Below are positions 24,765-32,492 of a stretch of 48,582 nucleotides of DNA, one piece after another (position 1 is the stretch's first letter; each line of letters starts with the position of its first letter). The translations under genes and the position numbers were made by a program. The notes under the pieces are model-generated. The model had not been told where the DNA came from, searched no databases, and was given only the letters and a program-made list of their open reading frames with translations. The DNA lies in contig WLIT01000008.1 of assembly GCA_009726125.1 (NCBI GenBank), forward strand, positions 1 to 48,582, given 5' to 3'. The stretch is from Actinomycetota bacterium (GTDB taxonomy: Bacteria; Actinomycetota; Actinomycetes; Nanopelagicales; Nanopelagicaceae).

Positions 24765-26656
24765 TTCTTACCTACCATCAAGAAACTTGATAGAGATTTC
24801 TCGACTGATTTTTGCGGTACTCCTAGTTTGCAACTCCGAGGAGTAATAATGTCTACAAGATCTTGCACATCGAGAGATCGCAATAGGTCATGCTTATAGA
24901 ACATCGGTGAAATTTCTGAATTTACAACCATTAATTCCTGAAAGCTTGCAATCCCACTAGACCCACATCGATTTACTCGGTGATCAAGCGCAGTAATAAT
25001 CAGACCAAGAAGCCCATATTCTTCTTGACCCCAAATAACAATATTTCCCTTATCAATCTGTTGCCCAGTTGAATAACGAGTGGAAAGGAAGTCGATGCAT
25101 GCGATTCCATCTGTGATGCGTTGATTCAATAAATCTCTATCTATCATCCAACTTGCGGTTGCAACTTCGAATTCAGAGCAAGCAGTCTTCCCTGTTCCTC
25201 TTAAGTCTGGAGCAAGAACTGCATAGCCCATATCTAGCGCCTTCTGTGCTTCCACAGAGTTAAGTGCACTTTGCGCCCCATTCTTATGAAGCATCACAAA
25301 AACTCCGCAAAGATCATCTGTCCAATTTTTAGGTAAAGCAAATTGCGCGTTGATTTCAATTTCTAATTCTGATTGAATTTTTAGGGTTTGTATGTGCCAA
25401 CGATCCTCGGAGCGATGCTGAACTACTTGCACTCTTTTCGAAAGAGGTTTTGGAATTGGGCCAAGAATCTCTCGTAATCTCTCCAGGCTCAAAACTGGTC
25501 GAATATTCTCAATCCCTAAAAGCATGCCTTTTGAGAAATTAACGAGAGCTTCATTCGTGTCAATTGGAAATTCAAAACACGTTCCTTTTGAAGGTAATGG
25601 ACGAAAGTGCTGTGGATTTTCTGCCGTTGCCACTTCATGTGAATGTGGCCATTGCGGCGCAAATGGAATATCCGAAATGAAATCACTTCCAACATTTTTT
25701 TCAAAGTTCTCAGCGATGAATCTGATCAAGGTGATGGCAGTACTTTCGTGCAGGCCATGCCCGCCTTTGACCTCAACATATTTGAAATTCTTTTGTGTTC
25801 CTGTTGTTTCGGCGATTGACCGAACCTCATCAATAACTTCACGTGCTCCCGCGATTGGAAAACCTGGATCACTCAAGGCGCTTACGATAATTACCTTCTT
25901 GGGATCGAGTGTTGAAAGTATTTTCCCCACTGTGCCTATTACGCATAATCTTGGAATCTGATTGCACAAATCGAGCCAACCATCCCAACCAGTCCCGTAA
26001 GCAGCGTCACGAATTTGACTCACATGCGTGTTAACAATGCATCCAATTGCAGCAACCTTTATCCGATCGTCTATTACCGAAGCAAAAATTGATATGAAGC
26101 CGCCGCCCGATGCTCCTACTAATCCGATTTTTTGGGAATCAATTGACTCCAAACTTTCTAACAAATCAACAGCTGATAACGTTTCTCGCACCATCCAGCC
26201 AATATTTGTAATACCAACAAGCAGTGGCGCTAACTGACCATGCTGATGCCATCCAACTCTTCTTTCGCCCTGACCCACTGGATCAAAACATAAAACGGCG
26301 ACTCCCGCCTTTACTAGGTTGACATTAAAACGCTGGACTTCTCCTGCAAGTTTGCCATCTTCCATCCAATGCCCTGGCGTATGTACAACTGCAGGATGTT
26401 TTCCGGGCAAGTCTGGAATATATAAGTGGGCTGGAATTGGAAAACCTTCGATAGGTTCAAAGATTAATTTGCGAACGATGTATCCATCTAGTTTTACATC
26501 TTCAATGAATTTTGGTTCTGTAATTGATGTTGGAATCTTGTTAAACCCTATTGCGTCAATTATTTCGTTACGTATGTCCGAATTGGTCTTAGCAGATGAA
26601 ACTCCAGATGACTTCGCCAGTTCCAACGCCCTTGCAACTATAAATTCTGCTGGCAC
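24761..26656 (-). CDS. Tandem alpha/beta-hydrolase (acetyl-xylan-esterase/dienelactone-hydrolase type), second domain degenerate
   Basis: 631 aa holding two alpha/beta-hydrolase domains. Domain 1 (about 1-330) has VHTPGHW near the oxyanion region, the nucleophile elbow GASGGG near residue 185, an Asp in LSDPGFP and a His in KGGHGLHES. Domain 2 (about 390-631) keeps the fold (APDLRGTG, VIWGQEEYGLL), but the elbow has Glu where Ser is needed, so it is probably non-catalytic. No signal peptide was seen, so it is cytosolic. GTG start, leaderless with promoter TTGTCA-N17-TAAATT. First gene of the import/catabolic operon; it probably removes acyl groups from the imported carbohydrate. Confidence 0.72.
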   Translation of the reverse strand: MPAEFIVARALELAKSSGVSSAKTNSDIRNEIIDAIGFNKIPTSITEPKFIEDVKLDGYIVRKLIFEPIEGFPIPAHLYIPDLPGKHPAVVHTPGHWMEDGKLAGEVQRFNVNLVKAGVAVLCFDPVGQGERRVGWHQHGQLAPLLVGITNIGWMVRETLSAVDLLESLESIDSQKIGLVGASGGGFISIFASVIDDRIKVAAIGCIVNTHVSQIRDAAYGTGWDGWLDLCNQIPRLCVIGTVGKILSTLDPKKVIIVSALSDPGFPIAGAREVIDEVRSIAETTGTQKNFKYVEVKGGHGLHESTAITLIRFIAENFEKNVGSDFISDIPFAPQWPHSHEVATAENPQHFRPLPSKGTCFEFPIDTNEALVNFSKGMLLGIENIRPVLSLERLREILGPIPKPLSKRVQVVQHRSEDRWHIQTLKIQSELEIEINAQFALPKNWTDDLCGVFVMLHKNGAQSALNSVEAQKALDMGYAVLAPDLRGTGKTACSEFEVATASWMIDRDLLNQRITDGIACIDFLSTRYSTGQQIDKGNIVIWGQEEYGLLGLIITALDHRVNRCGSSGIASFQELMVVNSEISPMFYKHDLLRSLDVQDLVDIITPRSCKLGVPQKSVEKSLSSFLMVGKK

Positions 26657-26662
26657 GTACGC

Positions 26663-26691
26663 AATTTACAAGAGATTCTGCCTTATGACAA
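26663..26691 (-). promoter_or_regulatory. Promoter of the esterase/transporter operon
   Basis: On the minus strand TTGTCA (26691-26686), 17-nt spacer, TAAATT (26668-26663), 6 nt, then the GTG at 26656. The geometry is nearly ideal and implies a leaderless transcript. Confidence 0.65.
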
Positions 26692-26703
26692 TGGTTGTAA
26701 ATT
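26663..26703. promoter_or_regulatory. Inverted repeat flanking the esterase promoter
   Basis: AATTTACAA (26663-26671) and TTGTAAATT (26695-26703) are exact 9-bp inverted arms 23 nt apart. One arm includes the -10; the other lies just upstream of the -35. This is the layout of an operator bound by a dimeric repressor. The regulator is not known. Confidence 0.5.
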
Positions 26704-26723
26704 CCTAGAGACTCTCATATTAC

Positions 26724-27530
26724 TTACACAGTCCTTGAACCGATCAACTCCCCTGCGGCACTAACAAGAAGTGTGACATCTAGAAGTGCGACCAGCATTA
26801 GTAATTTGAAGAGAATAAACCTTGGCGCGAAGATGCTTAGGGTTGCGGTGATTATTCCGATCACAAGGATTGTGGTGTTTGGTTTAGCGCTATGCAAGAT
26901 TATGGTGGCGGCAATAAGAAATACGGATGTGATTAGCCGTGAAGGAATGCGACCTAGGGATATCGGCAGACTATTTATGCCACTGGCCTTATCTTCTTTG
27001 AAATCTTTAAGGACGTTGGCGAAGTGCGCAGACATTCCAAGCAGCCCACCGGCCCAGAAGAGCCAGAGTGGTGGTGTGCGATCGGTGGAGATCACAAGCG
27101 CTGTCGGAAGAAGTGCGAATGCAAGTGCGTAAGGGATCGGTGAAAACGCAGTTGGTTTTAAATAGAAGTTATAGGAAACGCCGAGGCCGATACCGAGAAT
27201 AGAAATTGCGCCAGCTTTAAGGCCAAGTGGGCCCAGGATGTTTAAGATTATTGCGATTGGTAGAACTATAAATATTACACGCTTTAGTTCTGCTGGTTTT
27301 AGAGCGCCGATGACGAGTGGCTTGTTAACGCGATTATGTTTTAGATCATCGCGGAAGTCATAGAGATCATTCGTCCAACCAACGATTAATTGGCCCAGGA
27401 ATATTCCAAATGCGATTACGAAAGCGGGGCCTTCCCACCAGAGTTTGGTGGCGAGCAAGAAGGTAACAACAGTTACAAGTAGTGTTGGGCCAAAGTGCGA
27501 TGCGATTAGATAGCTCTTAATTTTGGCCAT
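26724..27530 (-). CDS. UbiA-family membrane prenyltransferase
   Basis: 268 aa from the ATG at 27530 (a longer frame would run into the upstream gene). Both Asp-rich motifs of the family are present: NDLYDFRDD near residue 56 and DFKEDKASG in the second half; several hydrophobic helices fill the rest. These enzymes attach a polyprenyl chain to an aromatic or sugar acceptor in the membrane. MenA-type menaquinone synthesis is one option, but NDxxDxxxD followed by NRVNKPL is also seen in other UbiA subgroups, so the acceptor is left open. It lies 16 nt behind the metalloprotease gene. Confidence 0.75.
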   Translation of the reverse strand: MAKIKSYLIASHFGPTLLVTVVTFLLATKLWWEGPAFVIAFGIFLGQLIVGWTNDLYDFRDDLKHNRVNKPLVIGALKPAELKRVIFIVLPIAIILNILGPLGLKAGAISILGIGLGVSYNFYLKPTAFSPIPYALAFALLPTALVISTDRTPPLWLFWAGGLLGMSAHFANVLKDFKEDKASGINSLPISLGRIPSRLITSVFLIAATIILHSAKPNTTILVIGIITATLSIFAPRFILFKLLMLVALLDVTLLVSAAGELIGSRTV

Positions 27531-27546
27531 GCCTAAGAATAAATGA

Positions 27547-29229
27547 TTAATATGGAACGGTCTTTGTGAACTGCCAGCCGATATGGGCGGTGTATTTCTT
27601 ATTGGCTGGTATGTATTCACGGTAGAAATGAATCCCTTTAGCTGTTGGCGTTATTGAGGCATTGAATGAGTATTTCTTTGTGCCCAATTTTATGATTTTG
27701 AAAGTCTGAATTGTCTTCCACTTACCAGCAATCTTCTCTTGAATCTGTAAATCTGCTCGGGCAACAGTCCAAGTACCATTTGAAACCAGGCATGGATTGT
27801 TTATGTAACAAAAGCCACTCGAAGCTGGATACTTTGAACCTGAACCATCTTTCCAAACTTTGAAATCAAGAATATTCGCACCGCCTTTTGAAGTTCCTAT
27901 GTACTCTTTCCTTTGAGGGTCAAGTGTTGTTTCTAAGTTCTCCTTTGACATTTCACATCCTTCGCCAATCATCAGATCAGATTTAGATGCGCAAGGATGG
28001 CCTACACCTAAATTATGAATCAGTTCGTGGGCTATTGCAGAAGATGCATCATTTAGTTTTTTGTTCTGGGCCAAGTAGCCAAACTCGAGATACCAACATT
28101 TATCGCTGCCCGGAGTAGTCAGCGCGGTAGCACCAGGTTGAGAAGCGAAGCCACAATAACCTTTCCCAAGCTGGGCATCCACGATGAAGAGAAGATTCTT
28201 TCCAACAAGATCAGAACCATTTTGTTCGATGAATTCTGCGCGGAGTTTGGGGAGTGCTTGCGCCCGACCAGCAGCAGTATTGCCAGTTGCATACTTGATA
28301 TCTAAATCATCAGGTAAGTATTTACTACTCATAGTCGAAACATCATAGGAGCCTTCATAAGTATCGAATACAAATTCTTTCCCTAGTTTTCTTTTCATCC
28401 AGGCATTGGTCAGATCGAGCCAATTACTTAGATCTCCGCTCTGATAGTAATTGTGTGGCGTTGCCCCTTTAACTTTCACATAGACCACGTGAATCTGGAA
28501 ACCATTTATTTCATCTGGGCGATCTTTCTGGGCTTCTGGAAGTATTTTTGGCGCTGGAAGAATATTAATTATTTGGGTTAAATCTGGATTTGGTGTTGCA
28601 AGGAGTTCATTGTTCTGCGAGATTGTAAATTCGCATTGCCCAGCACTTAAAAGTTTAAGAACTTTCGCGCTCTCATCGAAGTCGCAGATTACTGGATTTT
28701 TAGAAGTTAGGGTCTGAGATATTTCATAAGACATCGGTGAGAAGAAATAAGTTGGAATCGTGCCAACACTTAAAGGTAAATCTTCGGCGATATTCAAATC
28801 GGTCATTGCTATTTTTTCGTTTGTAACCAGTTTGCGAGTGACCTGATACTGCCCAGAGCTACCACAATTGTTATATGCATACGCTGAAAAAGTTACTTGA
28901 TCATTTTCTTCTGCCATTGGTGCTGTAAATGTTGCGCTTTCGGCTGCCGAAGTAACTTGTGTTGGCACCCAGGCCGCCCAAGGCTCCCAAGAATCTTTGC
29001 TGACTTTTTTAACTGCGTATGCATAATAAATAGTTGTTGGAAGTTCTCCAGTCTTTGCAGGTGTAACAGTAAATATTGGACCGCCCGAGGTTCCCCAAAT
29101 AGTTTTAACGATTGGGAGGCTTGGGGCAGCACTGCAAGCCCAGGCGCTTTCAAAACTTGTTGCTAGCGGAATTATTGAAAAACCTAAAGCCAAGACAACA
29201 GTCTTGATTGTTAGCCGCTGGGTTCTCAT
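27547..29229 (-). CDS. Secreted metzincin-like zinc metalloprotease
   Basis: 560 aa. N-terminal signal peptide (TVVLALGFSIIPLATSFESAWA, then Cys). The zinc site is HELIHNLGVGHPC, the HExxHxxGxxH signature of metzincins, near residue 400. Before it lie beta-rich regions of unknown type (about 30-230). After it are sequences with paired Cys (FCYINNPC) and a beta-rich C-terminus resembling an immunoglobulin-like tail. The Cys after the signal could support a lipoprotein or a disulphide. A TAACAT box lies 6 nt before the ATG with no Shine-Dalgarno, suggesting a leaderless mRNA. It likely digests extracellular protein; the substrate is unknown. Confidence 0.78.
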   Translation of the reverse strand: MRTQRLTIKTVVLALGFSIIPLATSFESAWACSAAPSLPIVKTIWGTSGGPIFTVTPAKTGELPTTIYYAYAVKKVSKDSWEPWAAWVPTQVTSAAESATFTAPMAEENDQVTFSAYAYNNCGSSGQYQVTRKLVTNEKIAMTDLNIAEDLPLSVGTIPTYFFSPMSYEISQTLTSKNPVICDFDESAKVLKLLSAGQCEFTISQNNELLATPNPDLTQIINILPAPKILPEAQKDRPDEINGFQIHVVYVKVKGATPHNYYQSGDLSNWLDLTNAWMKRKLGKEFVFDTYEGSYDVSTMSSKYLPDDLDIKYATGNTAAGRAQALPKLRAEFIEQNGSDLVGKNLLFIVDAQLGKGYCGFASQPGATALTTPGSDKCWYLEFGYLAQNKKLNDASSAIAHELIHNLGVGHPCASKSDLMIGEGCEMSKENLETTLDPQRKEYIGTSKGGANILDFKVWKDGSGSKYPASSGFCYINNPCLVSNGTWTVARADLQIQEKIAGKWKTIQTFKIIKLGTKKYSFNASITPTAKGIHFYREYIPANKKYTAHIGWQFTKTVPY

Positions 29230-29235
29230 TGTTCA

Positions 29236-29241
29236 ATGTTA
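29236..29241 (-). promoter_or_regulatory. Putative leaderless -10 box of the metalloprotease gene
   Basis: TAACAT on the minus strand, 6 nt before the ATG at 29229. No clear -35 is visible. Confidence 0.45.
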
Positions 29242-29357
29242 ATTAGTCGTGTCTTCCGCGTCTACGTTTCGGCAATATTCACAGAAATAACTTATTCACA
29301 TTTTTTTTCTCAAGCTAAAGACCTTACGCCCAATCTAGTTACTTTCACCCTGCCCGT

Positions 29358-29442
29358 TTCTTTCTCGAAGCAAGTTGAGCACGCCGCCAGCGTTCACTCA
29401 CTTGCTTTCTCTGCTTATCGCAGAGGATTTCGAGAAGGGAGG
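29358..29442 (+). ncRNA. Structured leader with three-way junction and buried Shine-Dalgarno
   Basis: This is the only gene-poor stretch longer than 300 bases. On the plus strand three helices form a junction. P1 pairs 29358-29369 with 29429-29440 (8 Watson-Crick pairs plus 4 with two wobbles). P2 pairs 29368-29379 with 29397-29407 (11 pairs, one bulged T), and P3 pairs 29408-29414 with 29420-29426 (loop TTATC). The 3' strand of P1 covers most of the AAGGGAGG ribosome-binding site (29435-29442) of a 27-codon ORF at 29448. Nearly every base from 29358 to 29440 can pair. It looks like a regulatory leader or the inert form of a toxin mRNA; no known family was recognised. Nothing else was identified in 29242-29357 except a T8 run. 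Confidence 0.5.
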
Positions 29443-29447
29443 ATGTC

Positions 29448-29531
29448 ATGGAAAAGGGAAAATGGATTGCATTTATTGCAATCATCGCCAACTTGATACT
29501 AGCTATCATGAAATGGCGATCGGCCTACTAG
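29448..29531 (+). CDS. 27-aa hydrophobic peptide, possible type I toxin-like small membrane protein
   Basis: The peptide reads MEKGKW, a hydrophobic core IAFIAIIANLILAIM (15 residues), then KWRSAY. This is a single membrane span with charged ends. The ribosome-binding site AAGGGAGG is excellent, 5 nt before the ATG, but is paired in helix P1 of the leader. The stop codon falls at the start of a 9-bp hairpin. Tiny hydrophobic ORF, buried Shine-Dalgarno and highly structured mRNA are what type I toxin genes show; no homolog is recognised and translation is unproven. Confidence 0.45.
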   Translation: MEKGKWIAFIAIIANLILAIMKWRSAY

Positions 29532-29548
29532 CGTGAACAAGTAGGCCG
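29521..29548 (+). other. 9-bp hairpin over the small ORF stop codon
   Basis: CGGCCTACT (29521-29529) and AGTAGGCCG (29540-29548) pair perfectly with a 10-nt loop. The stem includes the last codons and stop of the 27-aa ORF. There is no U-tract after it, so it is not an ordinary terminator. Confidence 0.6.
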
Positions 29549-29575
29549 CAATCCAAAATCCCTCTAACGAAGGGT

Positions 29576-29608
29576 AGGTGGCTTCGGGAAGAAATTCCCG
29601 GGCCATCT
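29576..29608 (+). other. GNRA-capped 14-bp hairpin
   Basis: AGGTGGC (29576-29582) pairs with GCCATCT (29602-29608), and CGGGAA (29585-29590) with TTCCCG (29595-29600), around a GAAA tetraloop. One T is bulged and two G-U pairs are used. The GNRA loop exists only on the plus strand, which supports plus-strand transcription. Confidence 0.55.
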
Positions 29609-29680
29609 GGTGAAAGCCTATAGCAAGTTGAGTTTGAAATGTAAGAAAATATTACGAAATCGCAAACTACTTTAAGTTAC

Positions 29681-30361
29681 TTAATTAGCTTTTGGCGCTT
29701 CGATTTCGTTCAGTAATTTTGGTTCTTCAGTTGGGATGCGCTCTTCTAAGCCTTTGATCTCCTTCATTACGCGCTCTAGTCCATCAGAGACATGTATTAA
29801 AGCGAATGCAAGAAAACGATTGAACTCTTCGCCAACATCTTTTTCAAATAAGATTCCAGAAGATTTTTTGCGATTAGAAACATGGAAGATGAAATCGCCA
29901 CCGTCGGGGCTTGCACCGGCGCCTATCCACTTATCGAATTTCCATTCAGCAGTATTGGTCAAGCCATTAAAAACTAGGCGATCGGTCGTTAAGTAAACCT
30001 GCCCTGTGTCTTTGTAAACTTGAATTTCTTCGCCGGGAATAAAAGTTCCACGTTGTGCGCCGACTCGATAACGAATGCCGGCAACAACCGGAATGCTAAA
30101 GCCCTGGCTTGAACCAACATATTGTCCGGCGGTGCGGCCAGCCTCGTGAAATTGACCAATGCCTGCCCAGATTACATATTCACCTTGCTTGGTAATCATG
30201 TTGTGGCTTTCAGCATCCTCGCCATCTTGCACGGCGATAAATGCCTCTTTTAACTTTGCAAGTGTTGCGACATCTTCGGACCATTCTTCATGCAAGCGGT
30301 CAACTTCGCGTTGTGCTTTCTTACCTTTTGGATTACCAAAGAGGTCATTGAAGAAGCCCAT
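29681..30361 (-). CDS. Uncharacterised protein with PH-like domain
   Basis: 226 aa, soluble, no signal peptide. Residues 1-45 are a charged helical region (KKAQREVDRLHEEW). The centre (about 60-170) is beta-rich with a G-QVYLTTDRLVFNG segment typical of bacterial PH-like/GRAM-like domains. The C-terminus is helical and acidic (LERVMKEIKGLEERIP). No catalytic motif is visible. It stands alone on the minus strand behind a truncated ester-cyclase remnant whose stop is 15 nt upstream. Function unknown. Confidence 0.6.
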   Translation of the reverse strand: MGFFNDLFGNPKGKKAQREVDRLHEEWSEDVATLAKLKEAFIAVQDGEDAESHNMITKQGEYVIWAGIGQFHEAGRTAGQYVGSSQGFSIPVVAGIRYRVGAQRGTFIPGEEIQVYKDTGQVYLTTDRLVFNGLTNTAEWKFDKWIGAGASPDGGDFIFHVSNRKKSSGILFEKDVGEEFNRFLAFALIHVSDGLERVMKEIKGLEERIPTEEPKLLNEIEAPKAN

Positions 30362-30376
30362 GCAATTAGTATTTCA

Positions 30377-30541
30377 TCAAAGCGGTAGGCCGAGCTGTTT
30401 GCGAAAGTTAAGGGAATCCCAGGCGTCGAAACCTGAGACAACTAGTCCGCCTTCAACTTTATCGATGCTTACGCCATCAACCGATACCTTCTTATTGGAA
30501 GGTGGCTGGCCTTCAAGTGGTCCAGTCTGCGTTCCAGTTGA
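30377..30541 (-). pseudogene. C-terminal remnant of a SnoaL-like ester cyclase
   Basis: The last 54 or so codons match the C-terminal half of SnoaL-like/ester cyclase proteins: GTQTGPLEGQPPSNKKVSV, IDKVEGG and FDAWDSLNFRKQLG correspond to the usual GTHTG...G.PPTGK, IEDGKIVE and WD.LG.MQQLG. The N-terminal half is missing; at 30531-30541 the sequence switches to the permease remnant on the other strand. It is not expected to be functional. Confidence 0.65.
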
Positions 30542-30869
30542 AATTGAGGAAGCTGCGATGGTTGATGGTTGCACCAGATTCCAAGCACTTCGCCGAATCG
30601 TTCTTCCAGTAACTCTGCCCGGACTCGTTACCGCGGTTATCTTCACCTTCGTTGCAACCTGGAATGAATTTACAGTTGCGCTAACAGTTATTAGCTCTCC
30701 ATCGCGTCAGCCAATTTCAACAGGTATTACTACCTTCGTTGGGCAATATGACGTTGCTTGGGAATACCTATTCGCAACGACAGCAATAGCAATTGTTCCT
30801 GTTGTAATTCTCTTCATCAGTATTGAAAAGTACTTGGTTGGTGGGCTAACTGCAGGAAGCGTTAAGTAA
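30531..30869 (+). pseudogene. C-terminal remnant of a MalG-type ABC permease
   Basis: 112 codons beginning right at the EAA loop (VPVEIEEAAMVDGCTRFQALRRIVLP), then the last two membrane helices (VTAVIFTFVATWNEF; FATTAIAIVPVVILFI) and the usual end EKYLVGGLTAGSVK. The first 170 or so residues with four helices are absent, and no start signal was seen. The open frame upstream is only antisense to the PH-like gene. Its own terminator is retained at 30857. It is not a close copy of the other permeases here. Confidence 0.8.
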
Positions 30870-30887
30870 TTTAACCGCTTTTTTATT
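30857..30887 (+). terminator. Rho-independent terminator of the permease remnant
   Basis: AAGCG-TTAA (30857-30865) pairs with TTAA-C-CGCTT (30871-30880), with one bulged C and loop GTAAT, followed by TTTTATTT. Confidence 0.65.
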
Positions 30888-32490
30888 TAACTAGGCCAAT
30901 TTGTCTGACCGAACGTCCTGGCAACTCACTTGTGCGCTTGCCACCATCTAGAGTTTTTATCCCGCTAATCCAAACACTTTCAAATCCTGCGGCTGGTAGC
31001 CGTGGCTCCTCATAAGTTGCCCGATCTTTAACGGTTGAAGCATCAAAGAGCGTTAGGTCTGCGATATATCCAGTGCGAATTAGGCCGCGATCTTTAAGTG
31101 ACAGACGCTTTGCTGGGCGCCCAGTCATGCGATTTATTGCACCTTCCATCGTAAGAATTTTCTCTTCGCGTGCATAAACTCCAAGGTATCTCGCGAAAGT
31201 TCCGTAACCACGTGGATGTGGGCGATTTCCGGTCAAGATGCCATCGGTACCAACCATGTGTTTTGGATGTTGCATGATCGCACGAACATTTGGTTCGTAA
31301 CCTGAGTGCAAGATGCAGGAGATTTTGAAATCTTCATCAACAATTAAATTAAGGTAGAACTCGACGGGATCCTTACTTTCAGCCTTTGCCGCTTCAACTA
31401 AGTAAACTCCAACATACTTCTCATTATGTTTCTGGGTCACACCGGCGATAACGATGCAAGACCAATTAACAATGCCGCCTTGATTTCCATCAGATCCACT
31501 TACATTTAAGTTGTTAATAATCTTCAAGCGATTCTGGGGATCAACAATTCGAGAGCGCATTGCCTCTTTACCGCCAGCCTGGCACCATGATGGAAGCAGT
31601 GCGTGCAGATAGGTAGACCCCGCTAAATAGGGATAGGTGTCGAGAGTTACATCGATTCCTTCGGCTTCAGCCTTTGCTAATTTTTCAAATAGTAAATCGG
31701 TCTTGTCATGAAATATCGGCGCGCTCATATGGCAGTGCGTAAGGTTTAGCGCACATTTCGCAGCCCGACTGATATCAATACATTCATCGACTGCATCTAG
31801 AAAATTAGCGCCATAGTTACGGTGGTGCGGAGAATAGAAGCCGCCATACTTTGCAACAACGGCTGCTAACCTAGAGATCTCTTCGTTGCTGGCATACATC
31901 GCAGGAACATAGGTAAGGCCACCTGACATTCCAACTGCGCCTTGGCGCATTCCTTCATCGACCAATGCAAGTTGGTGTTTAAGTTGCTCAGGTGTCGCAT
32001 CGCCTGGTTCATTGCCACAAGCAAGCATTCGCACATTGCCATGAGGAATTAAGTAGGCAACATTTACTGCGGCGCCACGATCAACAACGTTTAGATAATC
32101 ACCGACTGATCTAAATTTCCAATCTATGCCGGCAGGATCAGCGTTCCAGCCAAATAGTTGATCACGCAGTACCGCAAGAGTTGTTTCATCTGATGGCACA
32201 TAACTCAGACCATCTTGGCCAAGTACTTCAAGGGTCACACCTTGGGTCACCTTTGATAAATGTTGCGGATCTGAAATAACTGCAAGATCCGAGTGGGCAT
32301 GCATATCAATGAAGCCAGGGCTCAAAGTTAAATCCGAAGCATCGACAATTTTGCCGCGTTCATTTCCCTTTATAACTTTTCCGATTTCAGCAATTTTGCC
32401 GTCAACAACAATTACATCTTCTCTAACACCAACAGAACCGGAGCCATCAATTACTGTGGCACCGCGAACCGTGAAGGTGTTATCAGCCAT
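30883..32490 (-). CDS. N-acyl-D-amino-acid deacylase (D-aminoacylase)
   Basis: 535 aa amidohydrolase of the D-aminoacylase group. The metal motif is H64-A-H66 (DMHAHSD); the acidic barrel end GTDGIL and the HP-RGYGTFAR segment after it are typical of this family, as is the N-terminal beta-sandwich VRGATVIDGSG. It releases free D-amino acids from N-acyl-D-amino acids. Last gene of a minus-strand operon after a D-serine-dehydratase-like enzyme, RidA and an SDR, with 2 nt to the SDR. Together they suggest scavenging of D-amino-acid derivatives, for example from cell-wall material. Confidence 0.85.
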   Translation of the reverse strand: MADNTFTVRGATVIDGSGSVGVREDVIVVDGKIAEIGKVIKGNERGKIVDASDLTLSPGFIDMHAHSDLAVISDPQHLSKVTQGVTLEVLGQDGLSYVPSDETTLAVLRDQLFGWNADPAGIDWKFRSVGDYLNVVDRGAAVNVAYLIPHGNVRMLACGNEPGDATPEQLKHQLALVDEGMRQGAVGMSGGLTYVPAMYASNEEISRLAAVVAKYGGFYSPHHRNYGANFLDAVDECIDISRAAKCALNLTHCHMSAPIFHDKTDLLFEKLAKAEAEGIDVTLDTYPYLAGSTYLHALLPSWCQAGGKEAMRSRIVDPQNRLKIINNLNVSGSDGNQGGIVNWSCIVIAGVTQKHNEKYVGVYLVEAAKAESKDPVEFYLNLIVDEDFKISCILHSGYEPNVRAIMQHPKHMVGTDGILTGNRPHPRGYGTFARYLGVYAREEKILTMEGAINRMTGRPAKRLSLKDRGLIRTGYIADLTLFDASTVKDRATYEEPRLPAAGFESVWISGIKTLDGGKRTSELPGRSVRQIGLVK

Positions 32491-32492
32491 TA

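Noticed and set aside
25524-25961. 145-codon plus-strand frame opposite the esterase
   Set aside because: Antisense shadow of a conserved hydrolase domain; no start signal.
29236-29496. 86-codon open frame on the plus strand in the metalloprotease/PH-gene gap
   Set aside because: No ribosome-binding site at its start, composition unlike a protein gene, and it runs through the structured leader. The 27-codon frame at 29448 has a far better start signal.
30159-30530. Upstream extension of the permease remnant as a 236-aa protein
   Set aside because: The first part is antisense to the PH-like gene and the ester cyclase remnant and has no membrane helices or family similarity; permease sequence begins only at about 30531.
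30857-30887. Use of the hairpin as terminator for the minus-strand deacylase gene too
   Set aside because: On that strand the stem is preceded by A residues but not followed by a T-run, so only plus-strand termination is supported.
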